The notes below the pieces were generated by a model. It worked only from the letters and a program-made list of their open reading frames with translations, did not search any database and had not been told where the DNA came from. From assembly GCA_938075155.1 (NCBI GenBank), contig CALJGL010000012.1:124001-188000 (forward strand): a DNA stretch of 64,000 nucleotides. The letters run 5' to 3'. Position 1 is the stretch's first letter, and every line of letters starts with the position of its first letter. Below are positions 7,971 through 16,298 of the stretch, piece by piece. Both the position numbers and the translations under genes were made by a program. The DNA is from UBA12191 sp009937185 (GTDB lineage Bacteria; Planctomycetota; UBA8108; UBA1146).

Positions 7971-9394
7971 TGGAATTTAAAGGCCGTATTCTGGTTGCAG
8001 ATGATGAACGTCCGCAGAGGGAGATTCTTGTTTCGTCCCTCCTCAAGTCAGGCTATGAGGTTTCTGGTGCAGCCAGTTTGCCCGCTGCCATATCACTTTT
8101 TGAGACAGCGAGCCGATCGGATAAACCGTTTAATCTGGTTGTTACCGATTTGCGAATGCCTACCAACAAAGAAGGCTTAGAGCTTCTCCTTAAGGTCCGT
8201 AATCAGGACCCTAAGTGTGAAGTCATTCTGGCAACAGCATTCGCCAGTAGTGAAGTTGCGTTCCAATCTGGTGAAGCGAGAGCGTTTGCATTTTTGGAAA
8301 AGCCTCTCGATTTTGAAAAGACTATGCTGACGATCGAGTCTGCTGTTGAAAAGTCACGACTCGCTCATGAGAACAAACGTCTTCGGTCCATGATTTCAAA
8401 AGAGTTCGGATTTAGTGGAATCATTGGGAAGCATCCCGGAATGGTTCAGCTCTTTGAAAGAATTGAGCGAGTATCAGCAACAGGTGCGACATGTCTTATT
8501 CGTGGTGAAAGTGGCACGGGGAAAGAACTCGTTGCCAAGGCTATTCATGATTTAAGTCCTCGCAAGGATGATCCTTTTGTCGCCATCAACTGCGCTGCTA
8601 TCCCCCCGAATCTTATCGAGAGTGAATTGTACGGACACGAAAAGGGTGTTTTCACCGGTGCGGTATCGAGACGATCAGGAAGATTTGAAGATGTTGGTGA
8701 TGGAACTCTCTTTCTGGATGAGATTGGCGCAATGGATTTGGAATTACAGCCAAAACTATTGCGGTCTCTTCAGGAACTTGAGTTTTCCAGAGTCGGTTCT
8801 TCAGAAATCATCCCTTTCGGTGGCCGCATCGTCGCTGCGACTGGGAGAGATCTTCTGCAGGCTGTTGAGGCAGGCGAGTTTAGGGAAGATTTGTTTTTCA
8901 GATTGAATGTTGTCGTGCTTGAGATTCCACCTCTCAGGAATCGCAAAGAAGACATTCCGCTATTGGTGGAGCACTTCCTTCTCAAGGGTGGATTGAGGCA
9001 TGATCGTGAATTTAGTGGCATCACCGGTGAGGTGATGGAGATTTTCGATGGGCATTCTTGGCCCGGTAATGTGAGAGAGCTGGAGAATTGTCTCGAAAGA
9101 ATGATGGTTCTTGGCGAAGGCTCACTCCTTGGAGAAGATCTTTTACCGCCAGGATTACGGGGTGAGACAGATAGTTTAGAGCTTGGTCTTGATTCCGTTT
9201 TTAATCTGCCTTCAGAGGGGATTGTTCTCGAAGAGCTTGAGAAAAACCTCATTGAGCAAGCTCTCATGCGCTCAGACGGGAAATTGGAACCGGCTGCGAA
9301 AATGTTGGGAATTACCTACAAAACGCTTCAATACCGGATCCGGAAATATCGACTGAAAGAAAACCCAGAAGGTCAAAGTGCGAAAAGTGAATAA
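7967..9394 (+). CDS. Sigma-54-dependent response regulator, NtrC family
   Basis: DNA-binding activator that should switch on sigma-54 promoters when phosphorylated by the upstream kinase. An N-terminal receiver (1-125) has acidic residues ADDE and phosphoacceptor D61 in VVTDLRMP. The central AAA+ domain (about 150-375) has Walker A GESGTGKE (180-187), Walker B TLFLDEIG and an arginine-finger region FREDLFFRLNV. A C-terminal Fis-type helix-turn-helix (about 425-470) reads EPAAKMLGITYKTLQYRIRKY. The sigma-54 contact loop reads GVFTGA (227-232) instead of the usual GAFTGA. Length and order are normal for the family. Target genes are unknown; I found no clear -24/-12 sigma-54 promoter ahead of the next gene. 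Confidence 0.95.
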   Translation: MMEFKGRILVADDERPQREILVSSLLKSGYEVSGAASLPAAISLFETASRSDKPFNLVVTDLRMPTNKEGLELLLKVRNQDPKCEVILATAFASSEVAFQSGEARAFAFLEKPLDFEKTMLTIESAVEKSRLAHENKRLRSMISKEFGFSGIIGKHPGMVQLFERIERVSATGATCLIRGESGTGKELVAKAIHDLSPRKDDPFVAINCAAIPPNLIESELYGHEKGVFTGAVSRRSGRFEDVGDGTLFLDEIGAMDLELQPKLLRSLQELEFSRVGSSEIIPFGGRIVAATGRDLLQAVEAGEFREDLFFRLNVVVLEIPPLRNRKEDIPLLVEHFLLKGGLRHDREFSGITGEVMEIFDGHSWPGNVRELENCLERMMVLGEGSLLGEDLLPPGLRGETDSLELGLDSVFNLPSEGIVLEELEKNLIEQALMRSDGKLEPAAKMLGITYKTLQYRIRKYRLKENPEGQSAKSE

Positions 9395-9454
9395 ATTTTC
9401 TGATTCAAACGACTCTGGTAGTCGGATGAAACTTACTGAATAGAGTATAAATAC

Positions 9455-9485
9455 GGGACTCTTAGGTTCTCTCGGAATGAGTCCC
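9455..9485 (+). promoter_or_regulatory. Hairpin in the leader of the 11-repeat surface protein gene
   Basis: GGGACTC and GAGTCCC pair perfectly (7 bp) around a 17-nt loop, about 54 bp before the ATG of the next gene. No T-run follows, so it is not a standard terminator for the upstream regulator gene; it may be a leader structure or an operator dyad. Confidence 0.3.
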
Positions 9486-9538
9486 TGAATGGACAGAGCA
9501 GTCACTTAATAAGAGTGATTCTGCGAAGGAGAAACAGC

Positions 9539-12500
9539 ATGAATGCGGCAATAAAAGCTGGTGTGATCACCCTGTTGATCGTCGGAATCGGATTCGTCTT
9601 AATGACTGTCCTTTCCGACCCTGATCCTCTTCCTCAGGGTGGGTCTTCACGAAATGTAGTTGTTGAAGATCTTGTTCAGCCAGAATCTAACAATAACAAG
9701 TTACCGGATCGCCCGAAGCAAAGGGTGTCGGTGAGTGGTGTTGTTCAGGATGCGAATGGAACGCCTCTTCCGCTTGCGGAAGTGATCGTCTCGAATTTTC
9801 GGGGAGGCGACGGTATGGGTCTCTCCAAATTGGATGAGACAAGGACCGGAACCGATGGCAGATTTTCATTCACTGACTTGAGTCCTGGTCGACTCCGTTT
9901 TCAAGCGTCTCTTTCTGGGTATCAGGGGGGACGTCAAGAGCTCACCTTGACCGGAGATAGCAGTATTGATTCCACGGAAGTTTTACTGGTACTTTCCTCA
10001 GGATTGAGCATCAGTGGAACAATATTGGATCCGACTGGCAATCCAGTTCCTGGTGTGCAGGTCGCCGCGTTCAAGGAACGTGTCGAGCAAGATGCTCCTC
10101 TTCAAACACGCTTGCAGGTGCTCTTGAACTTGGAAGAAATGCAGCAGGAAAATGGAGTCGTTGCAGTCTCCGATGAATCTGGTCGTTACCAGATCTTGGG
10201 ACTTGAAAACTTGAGTTACCGACTACAGACCGTTGTTTCCGAATTCGCTCCTGCAGAGAAGAGATACATCTCTGCCGGCAGCGAAGGTGTGGATTTCATG
10301 CTCGAACTGGGCGGAATCCTATCAGGAGTGGTCTCAGACCCTGGAGGGGTTCCCGTTAGCGATGCTCTTGTCCAGATCTATCGCCAGACGGGCACGATGG
10401 ACATTATTGAAATTATTCAGGAAAGAGCGTTCCCTCCTCTGTCTTCTAGAAACACCGACGGCGGTGGTCAATTCGAGTTCAATGAGCTCGGAGGTGGTTC
10501 TGAATTCCGATTGGTGATTCAGGCCAATGGATATCAGCCTCGTCAGTTTGAGAAATTGTCAGTTGTCTCAGGTGGAGCTGAGCAAGTTGACGTGGTGTTG
10601 ATTCCAGGGCAAGTCATTGAAGGAATAGTTTACGACCCAGACGGTAATGCCCTCGAAGGTGCTCGTTGCAAGATCAATCCTATGGGTACAAGAACTGAAG
10701 GTTCACCCATCGAGTTGACAGATGCTGGAATTGAAACTGATGCTAATGGAGCCTTTCGATTTGATACGCTGGATGAGTTGGATTACAGACTCGTCGTTAG
10801 CTTCGAAGACTATGCGACCCATCAGCAGTTGCGAATTCGCCCTTCAGGGGAGCCTTTGAGCATTCAGTTAAGTCAGGGCGCTGCCATTAGTGGTGGAGTA
10901 TTCGACGCAGAGACTTCTGAGCCGATTGCTGGAGCTGTGATCACTGTAAATGATGTGGCAGATGTGAAGAAATCAGCAGTTACAGATTCCTCAGGAACAT
11001 ATTACGTTCGAGGAGTGACTGAGCAGCGTCGCCCTGTCGCATATTTGAACGTGGATGCCCCTGGATATATGCGCTCCGGAAATGTTGAAGCCAGTGTTGC
11101 CGAAGGCGTCGAAACTACCGGGCAAAACTTTTACTTAGAACAAAATGGTGTGGTGACAGGGATCGTCCTGGATGCCAATGGTAAGCCATTACAAGGAGTC
11201 TCCGTTAGTGCACGAAAAATGCATTCGGAACAAAATCCGGTCGTCGTTAACGCTGCCCCTCCGGTGATGAGTCAGGCAGATGGCTCGTTCAAAGTTGTTG
11301 AGGTTTCCCCTGGAACAGAAATGTTTGTTGAGGGAACTCATGCACAATTCTTGACGACCCAATCAGAGACCTTTGATCTTATGGCAGGAGGATCGCTCTC
11401 GAATATCATCCTGACAATGAAGGTCGGGGGAGCTATTAGCGGCATTGTTGTAGACGAATCGGGTGTTCCTCTCGAGGGCGCAATTGTTGCGGTTAGAGAT
11501 GAATGGCTGGGAGATGTGAATCCTGAGTCCTTGCCCAATAAAACAGTTTCAGATGCAGCAGGGCAATTTTCTATCAGGAGCTTGCCGTCTGGATATCACA
11601 ATTTGATTTGTGAAATGAATGGATTCTTGACGGTTGAGAAAAGTGAAATCATTGTTGAAGAGGGTATGAACACTGCCAACATTGAATTGAGATTGACTCA
11701 AGGTGCTGTTCTTGCCGGGCTTGTCACGGACTTTTCAGGTAATCCGATTGAGGGCGCAAGAGTCGTCGCAATAGATACCAGTGATGGTCTTCGCAAAATT
11801 TCAAAGAGTTCCGATCTCACGGGCCGATTCAGTTTCGATAATCTCGGGCAGTTTCCTGTAGACCTGGCTGTGGAAAAGAATGGTTTTGCCGAGATTCGTC
11901 TCTTTGAGGTTCCGGTCAATGGTGACGAACTTATCGTTCAATTAGAAGCACTCGGTGGACTTCGAGGAACGATCTTGCAGGAGGATGGAAGTCCACTGCG
12001 AGCCTTTAGCGTTTCGCCGCGCATCATCGTGGGTGATAAGCCGACCACGAAGGTACCTGCTAGGACATTCCAACCTGAAGATGGCTTTTTCCAGTTTGAT
12101 GGCCTCGCTCCCGGAAGATACTCCGTGATCATTGGGGCTCCGGGTTTTGCTCAGGCAACGATTGATGATGTCGTGATTCGTTCAAATGCATGGTTTGATG
12201 TACAGACGATACGTCTCGGTCAGGGAGGTCGTGTTCTTGGCCAGATCATCGATTCGAATTCCAATCAGCCTGTTGCGGGTGCAAAGGTGACTGTTATTGG
12301 GGGGACTCGAAATTTCTTAACCAGTACAATCCGAACCGGATCCTCACCGCGTAAAGATCAGATCATGACAGGGCCAGATGGATACTTTGAATTCATTGGA
12401 TTATCTGTCCCTCAAGTCGATTTGAAGGTTGAGCATCGCGCTTATATTACAGAGGTCGTCACTGATGTTTTGAGTGGGACTTCAGATTTGATCGTGGCCA

Positions 12501-12787
12501 TTGGAACGGGTGGCATCATCGAAGGACGTCTTTTCGAACCGAATGGTGATTCTGTACCTGGCGTTCAGGTGCTTCTCTCAGGAGGAGTCAAAGGAACCGA
12601 TGCTAGAACTCAGACAGACAGGAAAGGTTTCTTTACTTTCCCTGGGCTGCCCACAGGAACCTACACGGTGAGAGTGACAAGCTTCGGAACAACGCAGCGA
12701 AAAATTTCACTGAATGACGCACCCACTTTCGAAGTCTTCCTTCCTGCAGGAACCACTGAGTTTCTTGAAATTGAGTTGGGAGACTGA
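9539..12787 (+). CDS. Membrane-anchored surface protein with 11 carboxypeptidase-regulatory-like repeats
   Basis: A single N-terminal helix (about residues 5-24) anchors or exports an otherwise extracytoplasmic protein. The rest is a string of about eleven beta-sandwich units of 75-110 residues, each opening with a pattern like xxSGxVxDxxGxPxxGAxVxV: for example ISGTILDPTGNPVPGVQV, IEGIVYDPDGNALEGAR, ISGIVVDESGVPLEGAIV and IEGRLFEPNGDSVPGVQV. This is the carboxypeptidase regulatory-like (transthyretin-fold) family, usually structural or adhesive. No catalytic domain is present. The start is the ATG behind AAGGAG with 7-base spacing; an in-frame GTG 24 bp earlier would put that ribosome site inside the gene. 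Its position right after the NtrB/NtrC-type pair makes it a candidate target, which is inference only. Confidence 0.85.
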   Translation: MNAAIKAGVITLLIVGIGFVLMTVLSDPDPLPQGGSSRNVVVEDLVQPESNNNKLPDRPKQRVSVSGVVQDANGTPLPLAEVIVSNFRGGDGMGLSKLDETRTGTDGRFSFTDLSPGRLRFQASLSGYQGGRQELTLTGDSSIDSTEVLLVLSSGLSISGTILDPTGNPVPGVQVAAFKERVEQDAPLQTRLQVLLNLEEMQQENGVVAVSDESGRYQILGLENLSYRLQTVVSEFAPAEKRYISAGSEGVDFMLELGGILSGVVSDPGGVPVSDALVQIYRQTGTMDIIEIIQERAFPPLSSRNTDGGGQFEFNELGGGSEFRLVIQANGYQPRQFEKLSVVSGGAEQVDVVLIPGQVIEGIVYDPDGNALEGARCKINPMGTRTEGSPIELTDAGIETDANGAFRFDTLDELDYRLVVSFEDYATHQQLRIRPSGEPLSIQLSQGAAISGGVFDAETSEPIAGAVITVNDVADVKKSAVTDSSGTYYVRGVTEQRRPVAYLNVDAPGYMRSGNVEASVAEGVETTGQNFYLEQNGVVTGIVLDANGKPLQGVSVSARKMHSEQNPVVVNAAPPVMSQADGSFKVVEVSPGTEMFVEGTHAQFLTTQSETFDLMAGGSLSNIILTMKVGGAISGIVVDESGVPLEGAIVAVRDEWLGDVNPESLPNKTVSDAAGQFSIRSLPSGYHNLICEMNGFLTVEKSEIIVEEGMNTANIELRLTQGAVLAGLVTDFSGNPIEGARVVAIDTSDGLRKISKSSDLTGRFSFDNLGQFPVDLAVEKNGFAEIRLFEVPVNGDELIVQLEALGGLRGTILQEDGSPLRAFSVSPRIIVGDKPTTKVPARTFQPEDGFFQFDGLAPGRYSVIIGAPGFAQATIDDVVIRSNAWFDVQTIRLGQGGRVLGQIIDSNSNQPVAGAKVTVIGGTRNFLTSTIRTGSSPRKDQIMTGPDGYFEFIGLSVPQVDLKVEHRAYITEVVTDVLSGTSDLIVAIGTGGIIEGRLFEPNGDSVPGVQVLLSGGVKGTDARTQTDRKGFFTFPGLPTGTYTVRVTSFGTTQRKISLNDAPTFEVFLPAGTTEFLEIELGD

Positions 12788-12826
12788 CGGAGTATTCCGA
12801 AACAGAAACCTTATTTGAGGTAAATC

Positions 12827-12872
12827 AGAGGAGGATTTGAGGGCGATGCCCCAAATCCTCCTCTTTTTTTTT
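12827..12872 (+). terminator. Rho-independent terminator after the repeat surface protein
   Basis: AGAGGAGGATTT pairs with AAATCCTCCTCT, with an inner GGGC/GCCC, followed by eight to nine T. A classic strong intrinsic terminator 40 bp after the stop codon. Confidence 0.95.
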
Positions 12873-12969
12873 CGCTGCGTTCAGGGGAATTCTATTCTGA
12901 TATATCTAAGTCTATATTTTTAAACAACTTGCGAGTTGAAGGTGCAGGGATTGGTCGGTTTAGATAAAT

Positions 12970-13033
12970 TGGCCCACACTTTGCTATTACCCGTTAGAGA
13001 CGTGAAAATTAGAAGGGTGTGAGGTGTGGGCCA
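12970..13033 (+). promoter_or_regulatory. Structured leader upstream of the HEAT/PDZ protein gene
   Basis: TGGCCCACAC (12970-12979) and GTGTGGGCCA (13024-13033) are perfect complements closing a 44-nt loop, with an inner ACCC/GGGT pair. The structure ends about 54 nt before the ATG of the next gene and lacks a T-run. It fits a 5' UTR control element or a protein-binding RNA; I could not match it to a known riboswitch class. It occupies most of the gap between the preceding terminator and the gene. Confidence 0.5.
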
Positions 13034-13087
13034 GCTGAAGGCTCCGCTGATCGTCAGTTCTTCTGAAGTCTTGAAAGAGAGAAGTGA

Positions 13088-14302
13088 ATGAGTTTACTGA
13101 ATTTCCGGAATCCCGAGCCCAGTGTCTCTCCCCATCTCCTCGGAATGGAATGGAAGACCTTTCTTTCCCCAAAGAGCCCTGTCTGCATGATTGCAGTCCT
13201 TCTGTTCTTAGGGATTCCGGATACTTTTTTCGCTTCTCAAATTATTCAGGATGGTGTGGACCAGCAGGTTTCAGAGACACAAAAAAAGACACCTGACTCC
13301 GTCGAGACTCGATCTGAAAAATCAGAGGTCACGAAAGAGAAGATAGATGCAGTAGATGACGCTCAAAAAATTGATCCCACCATCCAGAGCTGGATCAATG
13401 ATTTGGGGTCGGATTCTTGGGAAAAGAGAGAATCGGCTGCGCAAAATCTGCTGAAAAAGGGTGCTGTTGTCAGGTCATATTTGGTTAAGGCACTGAAGAA
13501 TCAAGATTTAGAAATTCGATCGAAGGCTGAGGAATTAATTTCGGATCTCGACAACCCTGTGACGGAAGAGACTCGGGACTTGGGTAAAGGCGCAACCTTG
13601 CGGAGGAAAGTTTTGATAGGTCCAGGAGGAGTTGTCACCATAGAGCTGGGTGAAGGCGAACTCAGTAAATCAAAAGTGGATATTACCGACCTCATCAGAC
13701 CACGGAATGATTTGAGAACTCCACCCTCCCTCAGGCCGGGAAGGCGGTCCTTCGAGGGTCACCGGGACAAGGTGATCGAACTGGCGAGAATGCAGCGCGA
13801 GTTGTCAAAGGACAGTAGATTTCCAATCTCTAGGCCTTCTCTGATCGATAAGATGTTCAGAGAGAGCCCTTCGAGGTCAGGTAGCGGTCTAAGTACCTCC
13901 TTCAGTGGCAGTCGCACTTCATGGGGGGCTTCAGAGAGTCATCAGACAGAGATCCTCAATGGAGAGGTTGTCTTAGAGATTCAGAGGGATGGACAACGTC
14001 TTCGTGTGGAGCCGATGGGATTCGAATTAGAAGAGGTTCACCCTGGGCTTAAATCGCATCTTCCCGGTCTAGAAAATGCGAACTACATGATTCGTTCGAT
14101 ACGTGAAGATAGTTTAGCTCAGAGATTAGGCTTTAAGGTTTGGGATATTTTCCTGAAGTCAGACGATCAGAATATTGAAGATAACTCACATCTTGCAGAT
14201 GCATTCCGACAACCATTGAAGCCACTGAAGTTTCAAGTCATGCGTGAAGGTAAAAGCGTGATTCTCTCTACACAAATCAGCCATGAAAAAACTAACAAAT
14301 AA
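13088..14302 (+). CDS. Secreted or membrane-anchored protein with HEAT-like segment and C-terminal PDZ domain
   Basis: The N-terminus carries a hydrophobic segment (about residues 34-52, PVCMIAVLLFLGIP), a signal or anchor preceded by a long start region; an alternative ATG at residue 20 would shorten this. Residues about 95-155 (IQSWINDLGSDSWEKRESAAQNLLKKG...LKNQDLEIRSKAEELI) look like two HEAT-type helical repeats of the sort seen in planctomycete secreted proteins. The middle is Arg/Ser-rich and probably disordered. Residues about 310-398 form a PDZ-like domain (LENANYMIRSIREDSLAQRLGFKVWDIFLK), a peptide-binding module, with no protease domain attached. It is likely co-transcribed with the next gene (24-bp gap). 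Function unknown. Confidence 0.7.
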   Translation: MSLLNFRNPEPSVSPHLLGMEWKTFLSPKSPVCMIAVLLFLGIPDTFFASQIIQDGVDQQVSETQKKTPDSVETRSEKSEVTKEKIDAVDDAQKIDPTIQSWINDLGSDSWEKRESAAQNLLKKGAVVRSYLVKALKNQDLEIRSKAEELISDLDNPVTEETRDLGKGATLRRKVLIGPGGVVTIELGEGELSKSKVDITDLIRPRNDLRTPPSLRPGRRSFEGHRDKVIELARMQRELSKDSRFPISRPSLIDKMFRESPSRSGSGLSTSFSGSRTSWGASESHQTEILNGEVVLEIQRDGQRLRVEPMGFELEEVHPGLKSHLPGLENANYMIRSIREDSLAQRLGFKVWDIFLKSDDQNIEDNSHLADAFRQPLKPLKFQVMREGKSVILSTQISHEKTNK

Positions 14303-14326
14303 TTTCGATAACTTTGAAGGGTTATT

Positions 14327-15901
14327 ATGAAAAATCTACTTTGCAGAGTCAGCTTGTTAATGCTCGCTGGAATATTTTTACCAGCATGTATTCATGTGCA
14401 CCCCTCCGGTGTAGTTCTGGCAGAAGAGACTTCGTCAGTGGAGCCAGTAAATGAAAATAAGTCCTCCGAAGCCGTTGTAGAAGTGGATGACCACGAGGAT
14501 TCAGAGGCAGAAAGACCCACATACAGAAGGCGTTCAAGAAATGACGATGCAGAGTCAGAACTCGAAACCTTGCGGGGTGAGTTGGCGCGATTGATGGATA
14601 TGGCGAGAGGTATTCAGGATCGCATTCAAGATCTTGAAGAGAACAGAACCGGTCGTGGAGATCGCTTGAGAAGAACTCAGGCGCCTTTGCGAGTTGATCG
14701 AGCCCGTGGCGACGATTCAAGATCACCGATTCGAGACGGACGCATTCGTCGTGAAGAAGAACGGGGTCGTGAAGAGCATCGCGATCACCCAGAGAATCGT
14801 GATGGGGATCGTGAAGAGTATCGTGATCATCCAGAGGATCGGAACTGGGGTCGTGACGAGTACCGTGAAGGTGGAAGGAATGCCCGCCCTGAGTGGAGGA
14901 GCAATGACAGGGGAATGACAAGACGTCCCATGGAAAGACGTATGCCGCGTCGTCTTCGGTCTTCTCGATTTGAAGAACAAATTGACGCCATACGCTTCGA
15001 TTCCCCTCCGGTATGGGGAGTCACCGATATCGGTATCGATCGTAGGGGTTCATTCGGACGTACGGGCCCTTCTCCGATGATGCTACGAGGGCGAAACGGT
15101 CGCTCTGGTATGCATGGAATGGTGACGGAAAGTCCTATTTTCCTCGATCACATGATGCTGGAAGGTGATGCGGTTAGATCTGTAATGGATGGCCATGTCG
15201 TTTTCTTGGAGGGGCATTCTGGAATGAAGATACCCCTTCAGGCACATCACATGAAAGCCATGGGTGAAATCCATGCCGGGATGCAACAATATAAATGCGA
15301 AGAAGAATGCTGCGGTAAAGAAGAATGTGGTGAAGAACTGAAATGCCCTGCGATGTCTTCGGGTGATTTTAATCATGTGGAGTTCGATACTGGGCTTTCG
15401 TTGAGTGAGCCTCTGAAGATTGAAAACGGTTTTCATGACGTCACGAATAGTATGGTCGTCGAGGGGGTATCGGGGCAGCCTGGGGGAATCGTGATTCGAG
15501 CCGACCATTTCGGCGAGCTCGAAGATGTCGATGTCGAGTTTGATATGGATATTGCAGAACTCATGGGCGGCGACTTCGAAGCAGCCATCATGATTGAAAT
15601 CGATGGGAATGAAATAGATCTCGAAGAGTTGCCGTCTCTCGAAATCATCAAAGAAATGGCCGAGAAGCTGCGGTTCGGCATGAGGCAGGTCGAGGTCGAT
15701 GAAGTTCTTATCAATAAGAGCGGGGACGATTCTCCGAAGAAGGCGAATAAGAAGAAGGCGAATAAGAAGAAGGCCAACAACAAGAAGGCCAACAAGAAGA
15801 AGGCCAACAACAAGAAGGCCCAAGATCGGGAGAGTTCAGAAGAACAAAAAATGCGAATCCGGGTGAGAGAACTCAGTCGCCTGGGTGTTCCCGTTCTCTA
15901 G
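14327..15901 (+). CDS. Secreted low-complexity protein with Arg/Glu/Asp and Lys-rich repeats, function unknown
   Basis: Begins with a signal peptide (MKNLLCRVSLLMLAGIFLPAC); the cysteine after LPA could be a lipidation site but the -2 proline is atypical. Next comes a short coiled-coil-like segment (about residues 75-105), then a region of charged repeats (HRDHPENRDGDREEY and near copies, about 145-185), a Met/Gly/His-rich middle, a cysteine cluster with five Cys in 13 residues plus two nearby (YKCEEECCGKEECGEELKC), an acidic stretch, and five to six ANKKK units near the C-terminus. Nothing suggests an enzyme. The mix of very basic, acidic and Cys-rich blocks suggests binding to metals, nucleic acid or wall polymers, which is speculation. 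A strong terminator follows. Confidence 0.6.
   Translation: MKNLLCRVSLLMLAGIFLPACIHVHPSGVVLAEETSSVEPVNENKSSEAVVEVDDHEDSEAERPTYRRRSRNDDAESELETLRGELARLMDMARGIQDRIQDLEENRTGRGDRLRRTQAPLRVDRARGDDSRSPIRDGRIRREEERGREEHRDHPENRDGDREEYRDHPEDRNWGRDEYREGGRNARPEWRSNDRGMTRRPMERRMPRRLRSSRFEEQIDAIRFDSPPVWGVTDIGIDRRGSFGRTGPSPMMLRGRNGRSGMHGMVTESPIFLDHMMLEGDAVRSVMDGHVVFLEGHSGMKIPLQAHHMKAMGEIHAGMQQYKCEEECCGKEECGEELKCPAMSSGDFNHVEFDTGLSLSEPLKIENGFHDVTNSMVVEGVSGQPGGIVIRADHFGELEDVDVEFDMDIAELMGGDFEAAIMIEIDGNEIDLEELPSLEIIKEMAEKLRFGMRQVEVDEVLINKSGDDSPKKANKKKANKKKANNKKANKKKANNKKAQDRESSEEQKMRIRVRELSRLGVPVL
15737..15820 (+). repeat. 15-bp tandem repeat encoding ANKKK/ANNKK units
   Basis: Five to six copies of a 15-bp unit (AAGAAGGCGAATAAG and variants) inside the secreted low-complexity gene. 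Early copies use GCG AAT, later ones GCC AAC, showing stepwise divergence after slippage expansion. The length is a multiple of three, so the frame is kept. Confidence 0.85.
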
Positions 15902-15993
15902 CGAAACAATTGACATGTAGATTGTTCTTCCATTGAACGCTCATCGTGCATTACGCGGGTCCTGTACGAATGAATCGAAGAACATGTATTTTT

Positions 15994-16031
15994 CACCTTC
16001 TCCGGATGGTCCGGAGAAGGTGATTTTTTTA
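15994..16031 (+). terminator. Rho-independent terminator after the low-complexity secreted protein
   Basis: TCACCTTCTCCGG and CCGGAGAAGGTGA form a perfect 13-bp stem with a 5-nt loop (atggt), followed by seven T. It ends the HEAT/PDZ-low-complexity transcript. Confidence 0.95.
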
Positions 16032-16206
16032 TTTTCAGCGAACGGTCCGTTGGTTTCTTATTTCGTAAGTCTATTTAAATAAGTGGTTTATGATAAATAG
16101 AGGTGGGTTGTTAGGCTCGAAGTCCGGCTTTTTTGAAAAAAAGGCTAAAGAACCCTCATGTTCCTGCCGATGTCGAATGTACGCGTGGATCTTTCACCAT
16201 GATCCT

Positions 16207-16255
16207 GGCCTCCGGTAGGCCGGCGCTGCAATATCAGGGTATCGGGACACCCTGA
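16207..16255 (+). promoter_or_regulatory. Two small hairpins upstream of the collagen-like gene
   Basis: GGCCT-ccggt-AGGCC (16207-16221) and TCAGGGT-atcgggac-ACCCTGA (16234-16255) lie 44-90 bp before the start of the collagen-like protein, in a 397-bp gap that otherwise holds only the preceding terminator and AT-rich sequence. They may form a leader; no known riboswitch pattern is recognised. Confidence 0.35.
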
Positions 16256-16298
16256 AGAAGTTATTATTTAGCAGGTCTCGAAGGGAAAGTAGGGATGG

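Noticed and set aside
8770..9267. 165-codon minus-strand frame inside the NtrC-type gene
   Set aside because: Ser/Pro-rich shadow of a well-supported AAA+ domain.
9395..9538. Sigma-54 (-24/-12) promoter ahead of the repeat surface protein
   Set aside because: No TGGCAC-N5-TTGCW-like sequence was found in the gap; only a hairpin.
15083..15823. 246-codon minus-strand frame with Leu/Val-rich start
   Set aside because: It is the mirror of the Lys/Asn repeat and Met/Gly/His-rich regions of the plus-strand secreted protein; no ribosome site.
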